The notes under the pieces were generated by a model that did no database searches, was not told where the DNA came from, and was given only the letters and a program-made list of their open reading frames with translations. Positions 35,529 to 44,800 of a stretch of DNA of 64,000 nt are shown piece by piece. Source of the stretch: Phyllobacterium sp. YR531 (lineage in GTDB: Bacteria; Pseudomonadota; Alphaproteobacteria; Rhizobiales; Rhizobiaceae); assembly GCF_000282595.1 (NCBI RefSeq), contig NZ_AKIZ01000022.1:494833-558832 (forward strand), in the 5' to 3' direction. Within the stretch, counting starts at the first letter, position 1. Every line of letters begins with the position of its first letter. A program made the translations under genes and the position numbers.

Positions 35529-36776
35529 ATGACCATTTCCAAAGTGAACATCGACAATGCATCCGAGGCGGTTCCGCCATTTCCCCGACCAGCCGAATTA
35601 GCTCACATAATCAGCAGCGATGTTGAGGCGATTGCCATCGCAAAGAAATTGGCTGAGAGCTTTATAACGGGATCGGCAGAACGGGACCGGGAACGTATCT
35701 GGCCAATTGTTGAATTGGATGCATTTTCCCAAAGCGGGCTATGGTCGATCAACGTCCCGAAAAAGTTCGGCGGCCCCGAGCTTTCCTATGCAACACTGGC
35801 AAAGGTAATCGAGATTATTTCAGCCGCAGATTCTTCCATCGGGCAGATCGCGCAAAATCATCTTGGTGTTGTTGCAGCTATTCGCACGGTTTCGGACGAA
35901 GAGCAGCAAAAACTCCTGTTTGCAGAAGTTTTGAAAGGTACGCGTTTTGGGAATGCTTTTTCGGAGTTTGGCTCAAAGCGAGCAGTTGATTTCGAAACGC
36001 GTTTCACCGATCACGGCGATTATGTACTTGTAAACGGCCAGAAATTCTATTCTTCCGGTGCATTGCTAGCTCATCTTGTGCCCATTGTCGCCCTTGATGA
36101 TGAAGGGCGTGCCTGGTACGCAATTGCCGAACGCGGTGCTCCGGGTCTCAATGTCATCGATGACTGGACAAGCTTTGGGCAGCGCACGACATTGTCCGGG
36201 ACGGTCATTCTCAACAATGTCAAAGTTCCCAAAACCCATCTTGTCCCCGGATATAAGGGGTATGAAAAGCCCACTGCGGATGGCGCGATTTTTCAGATCA
36301 TTCAGGTGGCCGTTGATACGGGTATCGCCCAAGCTGCAATTGATGAAACCGTAAATTTCGTGCGGACGAAAAGCCGAGCATGGGTCGATAGTGGCGTGGA
36401 GCATGCGTGGGATGATCCGTACACGCTTCAGGCAGTAGGCGATCTTAATCTGCGTTTACATGCTGCACAGGCTCTTTTGGAAAAGGCTGGCTATGCCATA
36501 GATCGCGCTGTTGCTAACCCGAATGCCGAGACTGTTGCAGAAGCCCAGATTGTTACGGCCGAGGCAAAAATTCTGTCGACCGAGATAGCCATCGCTTCCA
36601 CCAACAAACTGTTTGAACTCGCAGGTACGAGATCAACTCTTGCAGAACATAATCTTGACAGGCATTGGCGTAACGCACGAACCCATACGCTGCATGATCC
36701 GGTTCGTTGGAAATACGCAATTCTCGGCAAGTACTTTCTCAATGGCGAGAATCCACCACTGCACGCCTGGAGTTAA
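35529..36776 (+). CDS. sfnB: SfnB-type acyl-CoA-dehydrogenase-like flavin oxidoreductase
   Basis: A 415-residue protein of the acyl-CoA dehydrogenase fold in the DszC/SfnB branch. Visible parts: IGQIAQNHLGVVAAIRTVSD, GNAFSEFGSKRAVDFETRF, VNGQKFYSSGALLAHL, DDWTSFGQRTTLSGTVIL and DRHWRNARTHTLHDPVRWKY near the end. Such enzymes use reduced flavin to oxygenate sulfur compounds. GAGGAG precedes the ATG. It is the last gene of the plus-strand sulfur operon and converges on the FAD-protein gene. Confidence 0.85.
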   Translation: MTISKVNIDNASEAVPPFPRPAELAHIISSDVEAIAIAKKLAESFITGSAERDRERIWPIVELDAFSQSGLWSINVPKKFGGPELSYATLAKVIEIISAADSSIGQIAQNHLGVVAAIRTVSDEEQQKLLFAEVLKGTRFGNAFSEFGSKRAVDFETRFTDHGDYVLVNGQKFYSSGALLAHLVPIVALDDEGRAWYAIAERGAPGLNVIDDWTSFGQRTTLSGTVILNNVKVPKTHLVPGYKGYEKPTADGAIFQIIQVAVDTGIAQAAIDETVNFVRTKSRAWVDSGVEHAWDDPYTLQAVGDLNLRLHAAQALLEKAGYAIDRAVANPNAETVAEAQIVTAEAKILSTEIAIASTNKLFELAGTRSTLAEHNLDRHWRNARTHTLHDPVRWKYAILGKYFLNGENPPLHAWS

Positions 36777-36834
36777 AGAGTCAGGCGCTCTGTGCACGGC
36801 AAAAGGCTCAGGCGGGTGAAGGTACCGTCTGAGT

Positions 36835-38229
36835 TTATGTCGCGAACCTGTGGCTAAGCTGATCTTTGATTGCACCTGCGAGAAATTCTGCATAGCGCGT
36901 TACTTCCGGCACACCCATCAACTCGCCGAACGTACCTCGCGCCAATGGCCCGCCGATATACAAGTTTTGTATAGCTTTGCCTTCGAGGCCTATGGCTTGT
37001 CCGGTTTGTGCCGTATGCAAACCGATACCGATCGGATCTGCACTAAGCAGGCCTTGAGCGAAAAGTGATTCCACAAACGCGTTCTCACGAGCAATTGCAG
37101 AGTGCGCGGGCCCTGTTGTGATGATTATCGCATCAAAGCTTGCTGTTTCTAAGCCTGCGCCATAACGCTGCCGGTAGCTCACCTTAAAACGGCCTTCGTC
37201 AATACGGGCAGAATGCAGGGACGCCGGAAGAATGGTGAGGCTGCCTTCCAGCAGGCGCCGGTCCAAAACAGCCTCCACTTGAGGCGCAATCCGAAACCGA
37301 TGCACGTCCCAGAGTGACCGCAAATGACGGACAAGCCGCCGCCGTTCTTGGACGGGTAATATGCCCCAGATTGATGGCGCTTGATCCCTTAAAGCATCAA
37401 GCACAGGATGCCAGCTTAGGCCCTTCTTTGCCGCATGCTGGAGCATTTGCCTGACCGTGCGCAAAAGGGAGCGTGCGGTGGCGTCATTGCCGAATGTCCC
37501 AAAGGCTTCAACTGTTGCAGGTGCATGTCCGCGAGAACGATAGCCATGCCGTGAAAGAGCGGTAATCGGACCATGATGATTGCGCCGATCAAGCGAAGCA
37601 ATTATGTCGGCCGCTGTCAGCCCCGTGCCGACGATCAGAACAGCTTGCTCTGATTTGATCGTGTTCAATGCATCCACGATGTAGGGGTCTGCGATAAATC
37701 GCGATGTGCCTGTGAGATGCTGCAAGGCGGTTGGCACGGAGGGTGAGGGATGGGTTGTTGCAACAACGATGACGTCCGCATTCAAAACCGTATCATCGCC
37801 AAAAACGATAGTATAGCTTTCGTCAGCAAATGTGGCTGACACCACCCTGTTCTTTATATGCCGAACCTGTCCCGATTGAAGGAAGGGTTTGATATGATCA
37901 TGGACGTAGCGCCCAAAGACTGAACGCTGCGGAAAATCGTCGCCTTTCGCAGTTTGAGCAAAGATATCTTCAGCGCTTGCCCCGTCTGTTTTTAGCCAAT
38001 TGATAAAATGGTCAGACTCGGCTGATACCATCGTCATTTTGGTAGCAGGCACGTTGATCCGGTGTGCGGGGTCTGTCGTGGAATAGGCCAGGCCTCCCCC
38101 GAGGTTTTCTCTCGGCTCGACAATAATTATCTCTATGTCGTTCTGAGTGGTTTGTTTTGCCAGATGATATGCGATGGCTGTTCCGGAGAAACCTCCACCA
38201 ATAATTGCAACAACAGGCTTTGGTATCAC
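36835..38229 (-). CDS. FAD/NAD(P)-binding oxidoreductase
   Basis: A 464-residue flavoprotein with a GTG start overlapping the end of ssuD (GTGA). The N-terminal dinucleotide site is [18 protein letters not shown] (8-25), followed by GGGLAYS and NVPATKM; a second site reads [17 protein letters not shown] (~195-211). The family resembles FAD-dependent hydroxylase-type proteins of unknown substrate often found with sulfur- or purine-use genes. Co-transcription with ssuD suggests a role in organosulfur oxidation or redox supply. Confidence 0.8.
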   Translation of the reverse strand: MIPKPVVAIIGGGFSGTAIAYHLAKQTTQNDIEIIIVEPRENLGGGLAYSTTDPAHRINVPATKMTMVSAESDHFINWLKTDGASAEDIFAQTAKGDDFPQRSVFGRYVHDHIKPFLQSGQVRHIKNRVVSATFADESYTIVFGDDTVLNADVIVVATTHPSPSVPTALQHLTGTSRFIADPYIVDALNTIKSEQAVLIVGTGLTAADIIASLDRRNHHGPITALSRHGYRSRGHAPATVEAFGTFGNDATARSLLRTVRQMLQHAAKKGLSWHPVLDALRDQAPSIWGILPVQERRRLVRHLRSLWDVHRFRIAPQVEAVLDRRLLEGSLTILPASLHSARIDEGRFKVSYRQRYGAGLETASFDAIIITTGPAHSAIARENAFVESLFAQGLLSADPIGIGLHTAQTGQAIGLEGKAIQNLYIGGPLARGTFGELMGVPEVTRYAEFLAGAIKDQLSHRFAT

Positions 38230-39401
38230 GATTGCATTGCCCGCAGGCTGGCCGGGCGATGGTCTCCAGCGACAGTTTCACCGAACGGGCCCATATTGAC
38301 CGAAGTGGCACTGGTGCGAATCTCATGATCAAGCGGCAGGTTTGGCAGTACGAGTTCACCAAACCGGTAAGCTTCTTCCAGATGTGGATAGCCTGAGAGA
38401 ATGAAGGTATCGATGCCAATGCGACGATACTCGTCAATGCGCTCTGCTATTGTTGCGGCGTCACCAACCAAAGCGGTTCCCGCGCCTCCGCGTACAAGAC
38501 CCACACCAGCCCACAAATTGGGGCTGACCTCAAGTTGATCCCGGCGACCGCCGTGTAATTGGCTCATGCGCGATTGACCCACAGAGTCCATGCGGGCAAA
38601 CACCTTTTGCGCCGCAGCAATAGTATTATCGTCGAGCTTGCTGATCAGCTTTTCGGCTGCTGCCCACGCCTCTTCATTGGTCTCCCGCACGATGACGTGC
38701 AGACGAATACCGAAACTGACCTTGCGTCCGGCCTTTTTTGCCAGCGCATTGACGCTGTTGATTTTTTCCGCCACCGCTGCCGGAGGCTCACCCCATGTGA
38801 GGTACTTGTCGATCTGCTCGGCGGCGACGGCATTCGCGGCTTCAGATGAGCCACCAAAATAAAGCGGTGGATGCGGCGTTTGATGAGGAGGGAAAAGCAA
38901 GCGCCCGTCCTCGACTTTGAAGTGTTTCCCGGTAAACTCTACGGTCTCGCCGCGTAGAACGGCCTTGTAAATATCCAGAAACTCCCGGGTAACCTCGTAG
39001 CGTTCATTATGAGAAAGGAAAATGCCGTCGCCCTTGTTTTCAACGGGGTCGCCTCCGGTGACAACGTTGATCAGCAGCCGGCCTTCCGATATGCGATCCA
39101 GCGTCGCTGTCATGCGCGCGGCCAGTGTAGGTGATTGTAAACCAGGCCGCACAGCAACCAGAAAACGCAGTTGCTTTGTTAATGGAGCCAGTGCCGAGGC
39201 AACAACCCAACTGTCTTCACAACTGCGGCCAGTGGGCAGCAGCACGCCATAATAGCCGAGCGTATCTGCAGCCTGTGCTACCTGCTGCAGATACGGCAGA
39301 TCCACGGCTCGTCCACCTTCAGAAGTGCCTAGATAACGGCTGTCGCCATGCGTGGGAAGAAACCACAGAACTTTGATTTTGTCTGAAATAGTGATGGTCA
39401 T
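38226..39401 (-). CDS. ssuD: FMNH2-dependent alkanesulfonate monooxygenase
   Basis: A 391-residue LLM-class enzyme; I start at the ATG at 39401 ([20 protein letters not shown]), which matches the usual SsuD N-terminus, rather than an ATG 75 bases upstream. Motifs: [76 protein letters not shown]. It releases sulfite from alkanesulfonates with FMNH2 and O2. It is the first gene of the minus-strand pair; flavin may come from the reductase at 28525-29106. Confidence 0.92.
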   Translation of the reverse strand: MTITISDKIKVLWFLPTHGDSRYLGTSEGGRAVDLPYLQQVAQAADTLGYYGVLLPTGRSCEDSWVVASALAPLTKQLRFLVAVRPGLQSPTLAARMTATLDRISEGRLLINVVTGGDPVENKGDGIFLSHNERYEVTREFLDIYKAVLRGETVEFTGKHFKVEDGRLLFPPHQTPHPPLYFGGSSEAANAVAAEQIDKYLTWGEPPAAVAEKINSVNALAKKAGRKVSFGIRLHVIVRETNEEAWAAAEKLISKLDDNTIAAAQKVFARMDSVGQSRMSQLHGGRRDQLEVSPNLWAGVGLVRGGAGTALVGDAATIAERIDEYRRIGIDTFILSGYPHLEEAYRFGELVLPNLPLDHEIRTSATSVNMGPFGETVAGDHRPASLRAMQS

Positions 39402-39715
39402 AATGATCCTAATGGGCGGCAATCTTCTGTAAGGTAACGGGTATTGAGTGATGAGGAATAGCGTGTTTGATATCACGAATTGCAGGCGGTTTTGAGGACA
39501 GTTCCGAGCTGATGTTTCCTGTTTCTCGCAAACTCATTTCGTGATGCGGAACGCACCTTAAAACGTCCGTCTATCTCTAAAAAAGAAATGGTTTGCTAAT
39601 CTGCTTTCGGAAGTGAAATTTGATTTCCTCTCAAATAAGCCTCAACTCCTCGGCTCTGCACTAGGCTGCAACCCGTGGTGATGGATCCGAGAATGAATTT
39701 ATAATGACAATGCAC
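39402..39715. other. Upstream region of ssuD
   Basis: No gene is seen. It should contain the promoter of ssuD. The IS6-type relic begins at its right edge. I could not identify a regulator site with confidence. Confidence 0.4.
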
Positions 39716-40469
39716 GATTCTGTTGCAAACTCTCTGTCAATGAAGTGAGTGCTACTCTTCTGGCTTTGAAAAGCTGAGTATTTTCAATGTTCAAAGGCCG
39801 CCATTTCGATAAGTCAGTAATCCTGCTCTGCGTGAGATGGTATCTCGCTTACAATTTAAGCCTGCGCAATTTGAAGGAGATAATGGCCGAGCGCGGCATT
39901 GAGATAGATTACTCGACGGTGCATCGCATTGCATTTCAGTCCACAACTGCTTGAACGCTTTAACTGTAGGGAGCGCCAAGTCACGTGCAAAGGGAATTTT
40001 GATGAAACGTACGTCGAGATCAAAGGCGAATGGATGTATCTGTGCCGCGCCATTGACAGCAATGGCGCTACAGTGGAGTTTTTCTTTAGCAGAGGGCGCG
40101 GCTTAGCTGCTGCCAAACGTTTCATGCGCAAGGCTTTGGCCCGCCATGGCAGACCAGAGCGCATTACAATTGACGGCAGTCAAACCAATCGTATGGCAAT
40201 CACCCAATGCGATGCGGCAAGCCGACTGCAACAGGCTGGTAAGCTCATCACCATCCGCTCCAGCAAATACATGAACAACATCGTTGAGCAGGATTATCGA
40301 CGCATCAAACATCGGATTCGATCTATGCTGGGCTTTCAAGTCCGAAACCGCAGCCAGTATCACACTGGCTGGTATTGAGCTCATCCACATGATGCGAAAG
40401 CAGCAAGGTCTGTTTGCATCAACGAAAGCTTATTCCCTCAAATACCAGTTCGAGGCACTCGCAGCATAA
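39716..40469 (+). mobile_element. Dead IS6-family insertion sequence
   Basis: A transposase of the IS6/IS26 type is split over three frames. Frame one, from 39788, starts MFKGRHFDKSVILLCVRWYL and has the DDE-family N-terminal HTH up to DYSTVHRIAF. Frame two has FDETYVEIKGEWMYLCRAID (first catalytic Asp), HGRPERITIDGSQTN (second) and NNIVEQDYRRIKHRIR (catalytic Glu). Frame three, to 40469, has GIELIHMMRKQQG. Breaks are near 39945 and 40345. A left-end-like TTCTGTTGCAAAC stands at about 39718-39730; no right end was found. The element is immobile. Confidence 0.85.
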
Positions 40470-40484
40470 TTGTGTCCGGAGATA

Positions 40485-40500
40485 AGGCCCTTCGGGGCCT
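40485..40500 (+). terminator. Short hairpin with TTCG loop
   Basis: AGGCCC-TTCG-GGGCCT is a perfect 6-bp stem with a stable tetraloop directly after the transposase relic. Only a short T-rich stretch follows (GTCTTTTGG), so termination is likely but not certain. Confidence 0.5.
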
Positions 40501-40635
40501 GTCTTTTGGCTCATTGCTGAAGGCCAATTCTGAAAACTAAGGTTTCTCGCGCATGCCAACTCCGCAGAGAAAGGCAGCCTTTATGAAAGTGGAAATCAAA
40601 CTTCTTAGGCTCTCATTGCGCCTGTTGATCTTCTT

Positions 40636-41001
40636 TTACTCATCCGCTGCATTAACGCTGACGGACCCGGTTTTATCATCTTTTCGTGCCCTGCGTGCGT
40701 GCTGCCGGTATATGCCGATCTTGTTTGCGCGGTTCTGCAGCATGCTTTGCGTTGCAAATGGAAAAGCTTCAAGAAGGTGTATCCATGAGCAATACGAAAA
40801 AAGCTCTTTCAAAAGAAGATCTTCTTCCATGGTCCAATTGTGACGGTAATGACCATACAGGCCGAGATACCTGCATTTGTAATGAACCGAAGTTGCACTG
40901 CGGAACTTCAGCTTCTTTTGAATGACGTCAAGTTGGGGGAAATAACGCAGGCAAATCATAATCTCTTCTTGAGACCACGGCATATTGTCCTGAGATGACA
41001 T
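40636..41001 (-). CDS. Small protein with two SANT/Myb-like helix-turn-helix units
   Basis: A 121-residue protein; the ATG at 41001 is chosen because GAGGG lies just upstream, although the frame is open further. Two Trp-led units are seen: MPWSQEEIMICLRYFPQLDV and NWTMEEDLLLKELF, each followed by helices ending in KCRYLGLYG or RANKIGIYR. This is the layout of a small DNA-binding protein with paired Myb/SANT-like motifs. No partner gene is adjacent except the nasT upstream region, from which it diverges, so it might influence nasT, but nothing shows this directly. Confidence 0.5.
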   Translation of the reverse strand: MSSQDNMPWSQEEIMICLRYFPQLDVIQKKLKFRSATSVHYKCRYLGLYGHYRHNWTMEEDLLLKELFSYCSWIHLLEAFPFATQSMLQNRANKIGIYRQHARRARKDDKTGSVSVNAADE

Positions 41002-41256
41002 GTCAACCCTCATCTGCTGTAGCGGCAGAGCAGGGATGTTCGTTGCCCGCAGAGGTACGTGCCTTCGCATGACGAACAGGTCCCCCAACCTGCCCATATG
41101 ACAGACAGAACTATGTCTCTGAACAAAGCTTTTGTCTATCAGAAATAATGCTGAGAATTTCTGTATCACGATCTTGATAAAGGCTCTTCGCGTCGTTTGC
41201 TTTGCGGAGAAGCCGTTCGACCTAACAATCACATTTGGTGTGTCCTAATGTAGCAT

Positions 41257-41273
41257 TGCACAATAATCGTGCA
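41257..41273 (+). promoter_or_regulatory. NtrC-type binding site upstream of nasT
   Basis: TGCAC-N7-GTGCA matches the NtrC consensus dyad exactly. It ends 16 bases before the nasT ATG, so it would act at the nasT promoter or block it. NtrC control of nitrate-assimilation genes under nitrogen limitation is well established. Confidence 0.5.
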
Positions 41274-41289
41274 TGCGCAAAATCTAGGC

Positions 41290-41886
41290 ATGAACACTGT
41301 TTTGTCCATAATGATCTTCGACGAAAATCGTATCCGCGCCTCAATTATCGAGGAAGGATTGCGAGAGGCAGGGCACAATAAAGTTGTTGTACTGCATGAA
41401 ATCGACGGTTTGGCCCGGCAGATAGAAGTCATTGGTCCCGATGTTATTGTCATCGATATTGAGACGCCGAACCGTGACATGCTTGAGCACCTTTTTCAGC
41501 TGACACGCTCGGTACGCAAGCCAATTGCCATGTTTGTAGACCGCTCCGATAGTTCATCCATTGAGGCGGCAGTCGACGCCGGCGTCTCCGCTTATGTCGT
41601 TGATGGCCTCAAGAAGGAGCGGGTAAAGCCCATTCTTGATATGGCTGTCAGCAGGTTCAAGGCATTCAGCCGGTTACAACAGGAACTGGCGGAGGCGAAG
41701 GGCGCCCTTGAAGAGCGGAAAATCATTGATCGCGCCAAGGGCGTCCTGATGAAATCCCGCTCCATGTCGGAAAACGAAGCTTATTCATTGTTGCGGCAAA
41801 CGGCGATGAATGAAAAGCGGAAGATTGCGGACATCGCGCAAAGCGTTGTTACAGCCGCCGCACTTTTAGGAACCTGGGAAGGATAG
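41290..41886 (+). CDS. nasT: ANTAR-domain antitermination regulator NasT
   Basis: A 198-residue protein: a receiver-like N-terminal domain (~1-120; VIVIDIE holds the phosphoacceptor position) and a C-terminal ANTAR domain (~125-195; LEERKIIDRAKGVLMKSRSM, SENEAYSLLRQTAMNEKRKI). ANTAR domains bind paired hairpins in leader RNA and prevent termination. In alphaproteobacteria NasT is held inactive by NasS and freed by nitrate or nitrite. The ATG at 41290 is used instead of an upstream GTG that overlaps the NtrC-like site. nasS follows after 2 bases. Confidence 0.92.
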   Translation: MNTVLSIMIFDENRIRASIIEEGLREAGHNKVVVLHEIDGLARQIEVIGPDVIVIDIETPNRDMLEHLFQLTRSVRKPIAMFVDRSDSSSIEAAVDAGVSAYVVDGLKKERVKPILDMAVSRFKAFSRLQQELAEAKGALEERKIIDRAKGVLMKSRSMSENEAYSLLRQTAMNEKRKIADIAQSVVTAAALLGTWEG

Positions 41887-41888
41887 CG

Positions 41889-43142
41889 ATGAGTTTCATC
41901 GGCACCGGAATTGATAAAGGTGGACTGGCCGCGCCAGCCAATATTGCCCGTCCAGGGTCGAAGCTGGTTCGGGCAGGGTTCATTCCTTTGGTCGACGCTT
42001 CAGTTCTGGTTGCCGCCTCCGAAGTTGGATTTGCGGCACGGGAGGGTATCCAGCTCAATCTGACAAGGGACGTATCATGGGCGAACATCCGTGATCGACT
42101 GGCTTTCCGGCAATTCGATATTGCGCACATGCTGGCGCCAATGCCGGTTGCATCCAGCCTTGGTCTGGGCTCCAACCCGTCACCCGTTATCACGCCTTTT
42201 ATTCTTGGACGCGGGGGGAACGCAATCACGCTTTCCCTTGCTCTATACAGGCGAATGCAACAAATGGCGGACTTGTCCGGCAAACAGGATGCGCTGGCAA
42301 ATGCAAAGGCATTGAAAGCCGCAATCCAGGCTCGCCGCGATGAGGGATTGGAACCATTGACGCTGGGCATAACTTATCCTTTTTCATCGCATAATTATGA
42401 ATTGCGATACTGGCTGGCAGCCGGAGGCATCGACCCTGATCACGACGTCAGGCTGGTCGTCGTTCCGCCACCCATGACATCGGATGCGTTATCTGCCGGA
42501 GTTATTGATGGATTTTGTGTTGGTGCGCCCTGGAATATGGTGGCAGTATCGCGCGGCGTTGGCTGCATTGTTGCGGTAAAGGAAGACATCTGGTCGTCCA
42601 GTCCGGAAAAGGTCATAGGCATGCGACCGGATTGGTTTGATCAAAATTCCGATACGGCTTTGCGTCTGATTGTTGCACTGGATCAGGCAGCCCACTGGTG
42701 CGATCAAGCGGAAAACCGCCGTGAACTCGCCCTGATATTGTCGGGACCCAATTATCTCGATGTGTCGTTCGAAATCCTGCACCGTGTTCTGCTTGGTCAC
42801 TTCACTATCGACCCGGATGGAACCGAGCGCACGGTTCCCGACTATTTCAATTTCCATCGCGATGCGGCGAATTTTCCGTGGGTCAGCCAAGCCCAATGGA
42901 TTTTCAGTCAAATGGCACGCTGGGGCCAGGTTAGCTACAGCCAATCGCTTGCTGACCAGGCGGGCGCCGCCTTTCGACCAGACTTGTACCGCCGCGCAAT
43001 AGGGTCCCGCACCGATATTCCGGCCAATGACACACGCGTGGAAGGAAGCAACCTCGCCGATGCTTTCATTGACGGCGCCGTGTTTGACCCTGCCAATATC
43101 CCAAGCTATTTGCAAAGTATGGATGTGAGCGACACCGCATAG
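41889..43142 (+). CDS. nasS: Nitrate/nitrite sensor NasS (NrtA-like, cytoplasmic)
   Basis: A 417-residue protein of the NrtA fold without a signal peptide, the mark of NasS. Ligand-region segments shared with NrtA: HMLAPMPVASSLGLGS, YELRYWLAAGGIDPDHDVRL and VVPPPMTSDALSAGVIDGF, GAPWNMVAVSRGVG. NasS sequesters NasT until it binds nitrate or nitrite. It is co-transcribed with nasT. Its own product controls the nrt-nir-nas operon immediately downstream. Confidence 0.92.
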   Translation: MSFIGTGIDKGGLAAPANIARPGSKLVRAGFIPLVDASVLVAASEVGFAAREGIQLNLTRDVSWANIRDRLAFRQFDIAHMLAPMPVASSLGLGSNPSPVITPFILGRGGNAITLSLALYRRMQQMADLSGKQDALANAKALKAAIQARRDEGLEPLTLGITYPFSSHNYELRYWLAAGGIDPDHDVRLVVVPPPMTSDALSAGVIDGFCVGAPWNMVAVSRGVGCIVAVKEDIWSSSPEKVIGMRPDWFDQNSDTALRLIVALDQAAHWCDQAENRRELALILSGPNYLDVSFEILHRVLLGHFTIDPDGTERTVPDYFNFHRDAANFPWVSQAQWIFSQMARWGQVSYSQSLADQAGAAFRPDLYRRAIGSRTDIPANDTRVEGSNLADAFIDGAVFDPANIPSYLQSMDVSDTA

Positions 43143-43167
43143 GTGAGTCAGAACTCCTGCTCATTAA

Positions 43168-43182
43168 TTGTGCATCGCACAA
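43168..43182 (+). promoter_or_regulatory. Palindrome upstream of the nrt promoter
   Basis: TTGTGC-ATC-GCACAA is a perfect 15-base dyad about 130 bp upstream of the sigma-54 promoter, the usual enhancer distance. Its half-sites are arranged GTGC-N3-GCAC, not the canonical NtrC order, so binding by NtrC is uncertain. Confidence 0.35.
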
Positions 43183-43300
43183 AGTTTCTACAAACCCTGC
43201 ATCTGGAATGACCAGAGTTTTAGCGCACCTGTTTTCATAGAAATCATCGCTCTCAAAATAATTATTTTATAATCAATAACTTAATATTATTATACACAAT

Positions 43301-43316
43301 TGGCACGCTACTTGCT
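43301..43316 (+). promoter_or_regulatory. Sigma-54 promoter of the nrt-nir-nas operon
   Basis: TGGCAC-N5-TTGCT is a perfect -24/-12 element. The predicted transcription start is near 43327, directly at the base of the leader hairpin at 43328. It implies NtrC-dependent activation, so operon expression would need both nitrogen limitation (sigma-54) and nitrate (NasT). Confidence 0.8.
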
Positions 43317-43327
43317 TTGATAATTAT

Positions 43328-43371
43328 GTTCCGTCAATGAAGACAGGAACCGCTTGCACCATATCGGGTGC
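43328..43371 (+). promoter_or_regulatory. ANTAR-type paired-hairpin leader element
   Basis: First hairpin: GTTCC-GTC, hexaloop AATGAA (43336-43341), GAC-A-GGAAC, with A at loop position 1 and G at position 4, as ANTAR proteins require. Second hairpin: GCACC (43356-43360), hexaloop ATATCG, GGTGC (43367-43371), with A1 but T in place of G4. The terminator at 43387-43454 follows. The layout is that of NasT-controlled leaders. Confidence 0.7.
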
Positions 43372-43386
43372 TTTCAAAAGACACAG

Positions 43387-43454
43387 ACGTCGCTTGGCTC
43401 AGTTCATTTCAACGGTTTTACCGGGAATGCGCATGATCCAGCGACGTTTTTTTT
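43387..43454 (+). terminator. Intrinsic terminator in the nrtA leader
   Basis: ACGTCGCTTGG (43387-43397) pairs with CCAGCGACGT (43438-43447) with one bulged base, followed by eight T (43447-43454). It sits between the ANTAR hairpins and the nrtA start. Without NasT it should stop transcription; with NasT bound it should be read through. Confidence 0.8.
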
Positions 43455-43491
43455 CGACCAACCTTTAACGGCCGATTTGCAGGGGAAGCTT

Positions 43492-44790
43492 ATGGATCAG
43501 AAAAATTCGAATACGATAGCGCGACGCAAATTCCTGAAAGCTAGTGCTGCGCTGACCCTGTTGTCAGTTGCAAAGTCGATGTTTCCGGGTGGTGCTCTTG
43601 CTGCCGGTGCAGGGCCTGAAACGACAAAAGCTGTTCTCGGTTTTATTGCCCTCACAGATTCCGCACCACTCATTATCGCAAAGGAGAAAGGTTTCTTCGC
43701 CAAGCACGGGATGCCGGATGTCGAGGTTGTCAAACAGGCTTCGTGGGGAACAACGCGGGACAATCTTGTGCTCGGCTCAGAAGGTAACGGCATAGATGGC
43801 GCTCATATTTTGACGCCCATGCCCTATCTCATAAGTACGGGCAAGATTACCCAAAACAATCTGCCATTACCTATGGTCATTTTAGCCCGGCTTAATCTGG
43901 ATGCTCAAGCCATTTCGGTTGGCTCTGCTTATGCGCAGATCAAGGCTGGAACAGATGCCGGCGCTCTGAAGGAAGCATTTGCCAAAAAGAAGACTGAAGG
44001 GAACGCGGCCAAAGCTGCAATGACTTTCCCGGGTGGCACCCATGACCTCTGGTTGAGATACTGGCTGGCGGCGGGGGGGATTGATCCGGATAAGGACGTT
44101 GAAACGATCGTCGTTCCGCCGCCTCAGATGGTTGCGAATATGAAGGTCGGCACCATGGACTGCTTCTGCGTCGGGGAACCATGGAACGCCCAGCTTGTGA
44201 ATCAGGGGATCGGCTATACCGCCGTCAATACTGCCGAAATCTGGGCTAAACACCCTGAAAAGTCTTTCGCCATGCGGGCCGATTGGGTGGAAAAGAATCC
44301 CATCGCAACAAAGGCCCTCCTGATGGCAATCATGGAAGCCCAGCAATGGGCAGACGAGATGACCAACAAAGACGAGCTGGCAGCTATAGTTGGCAAGCGT
44401 GCCTGGTTTAACGTCCCTGCGATGGACATAGCGGGGCGGCTTAAGGGCGATTATGATTACGGCTCCGGGCGTAAGGAAACTGCCAGTCCCCACCTCATGA
44501 AATTCTGGAGAGATCACGCCTCCTACCCGTTTCAGAGTCACGAAAAGTGGTTCCTTGCAGAAAACATGCGATGGGGAAAATTTGCCCCGGATACTGATAT
44601 TTCAGCGCTGGTTGGACAAGTAAACCGCGAAGACGTCTGGAGAGCGGCAGCGTCTGAGCTTGGCGTAGCAGCGGCAGATATCCCGGCAACCAAATCGCGC
44701 GGTATCGAAATATTCTTCGACGGCAAAGTTTTCGACCCCGAAAATCCTCAGACCTATCTCGCAAGCCTCGACATCAAACGTTTTGCTTAA
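43492..44790 (+). CDS. nrtA: Nitrate ABC transporter binding protein
   Basis: A 432-residue protein with a Tat signal (IARRKFLKASAALTLLSVAK, cleavage after ALAA). NrtA landmarks: DSAPLIIAKEKGFFAKHGM, TPMPYLISTGKI, LWLRYWLAAGGIDPDKDVET, VPPPQMVANMKVGTMDCF, CVGEPWNAQLV. It captures nitrate in the periplasm for NrtB/NrtD. The ATG at 43492 follows AGGGGA; the leader terminator lies immediately upstream. Confidence 0.93.
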   Translation: MDQKNSNTIARRKFLKASAALTLLSVAKSMFPGGALAAGAGPETTKAVLGFIALTDSAPLIIAKEKGFFAKHGMPDVEVVKQASWGTTRDNLVLGSEGNGIDGAHILTPMPYLISTGKITQNNLPLPMVILARLNLDAQAISVGSAYAQIKAGTDAGALKEAFAKKKTEGNAAKAAMTFPGGTHDLWLRYWLAAGGIDPDKDVETIVVPPPQMVANMKVGTMDCFCVGEPWNAQLVNQGIGYTAVNTAEIWAKHPEKSFAMRADWVEKNPIATKALLMAIMEAQQWADEMTNKDELAAIVGKRAWFNVPAMDIAGRLKGDYDYGSGRKETASPHLMKFWRDHASYPFQSHEKWFLAENMRWGKFAPDTDISALVGQVNREDVWRAAASELGVAAADIPATKSRGIEIFFDGKVFDPENPQTYLASLDIKRFA

Positions 44791-44800
44791 GGAGACAGGT

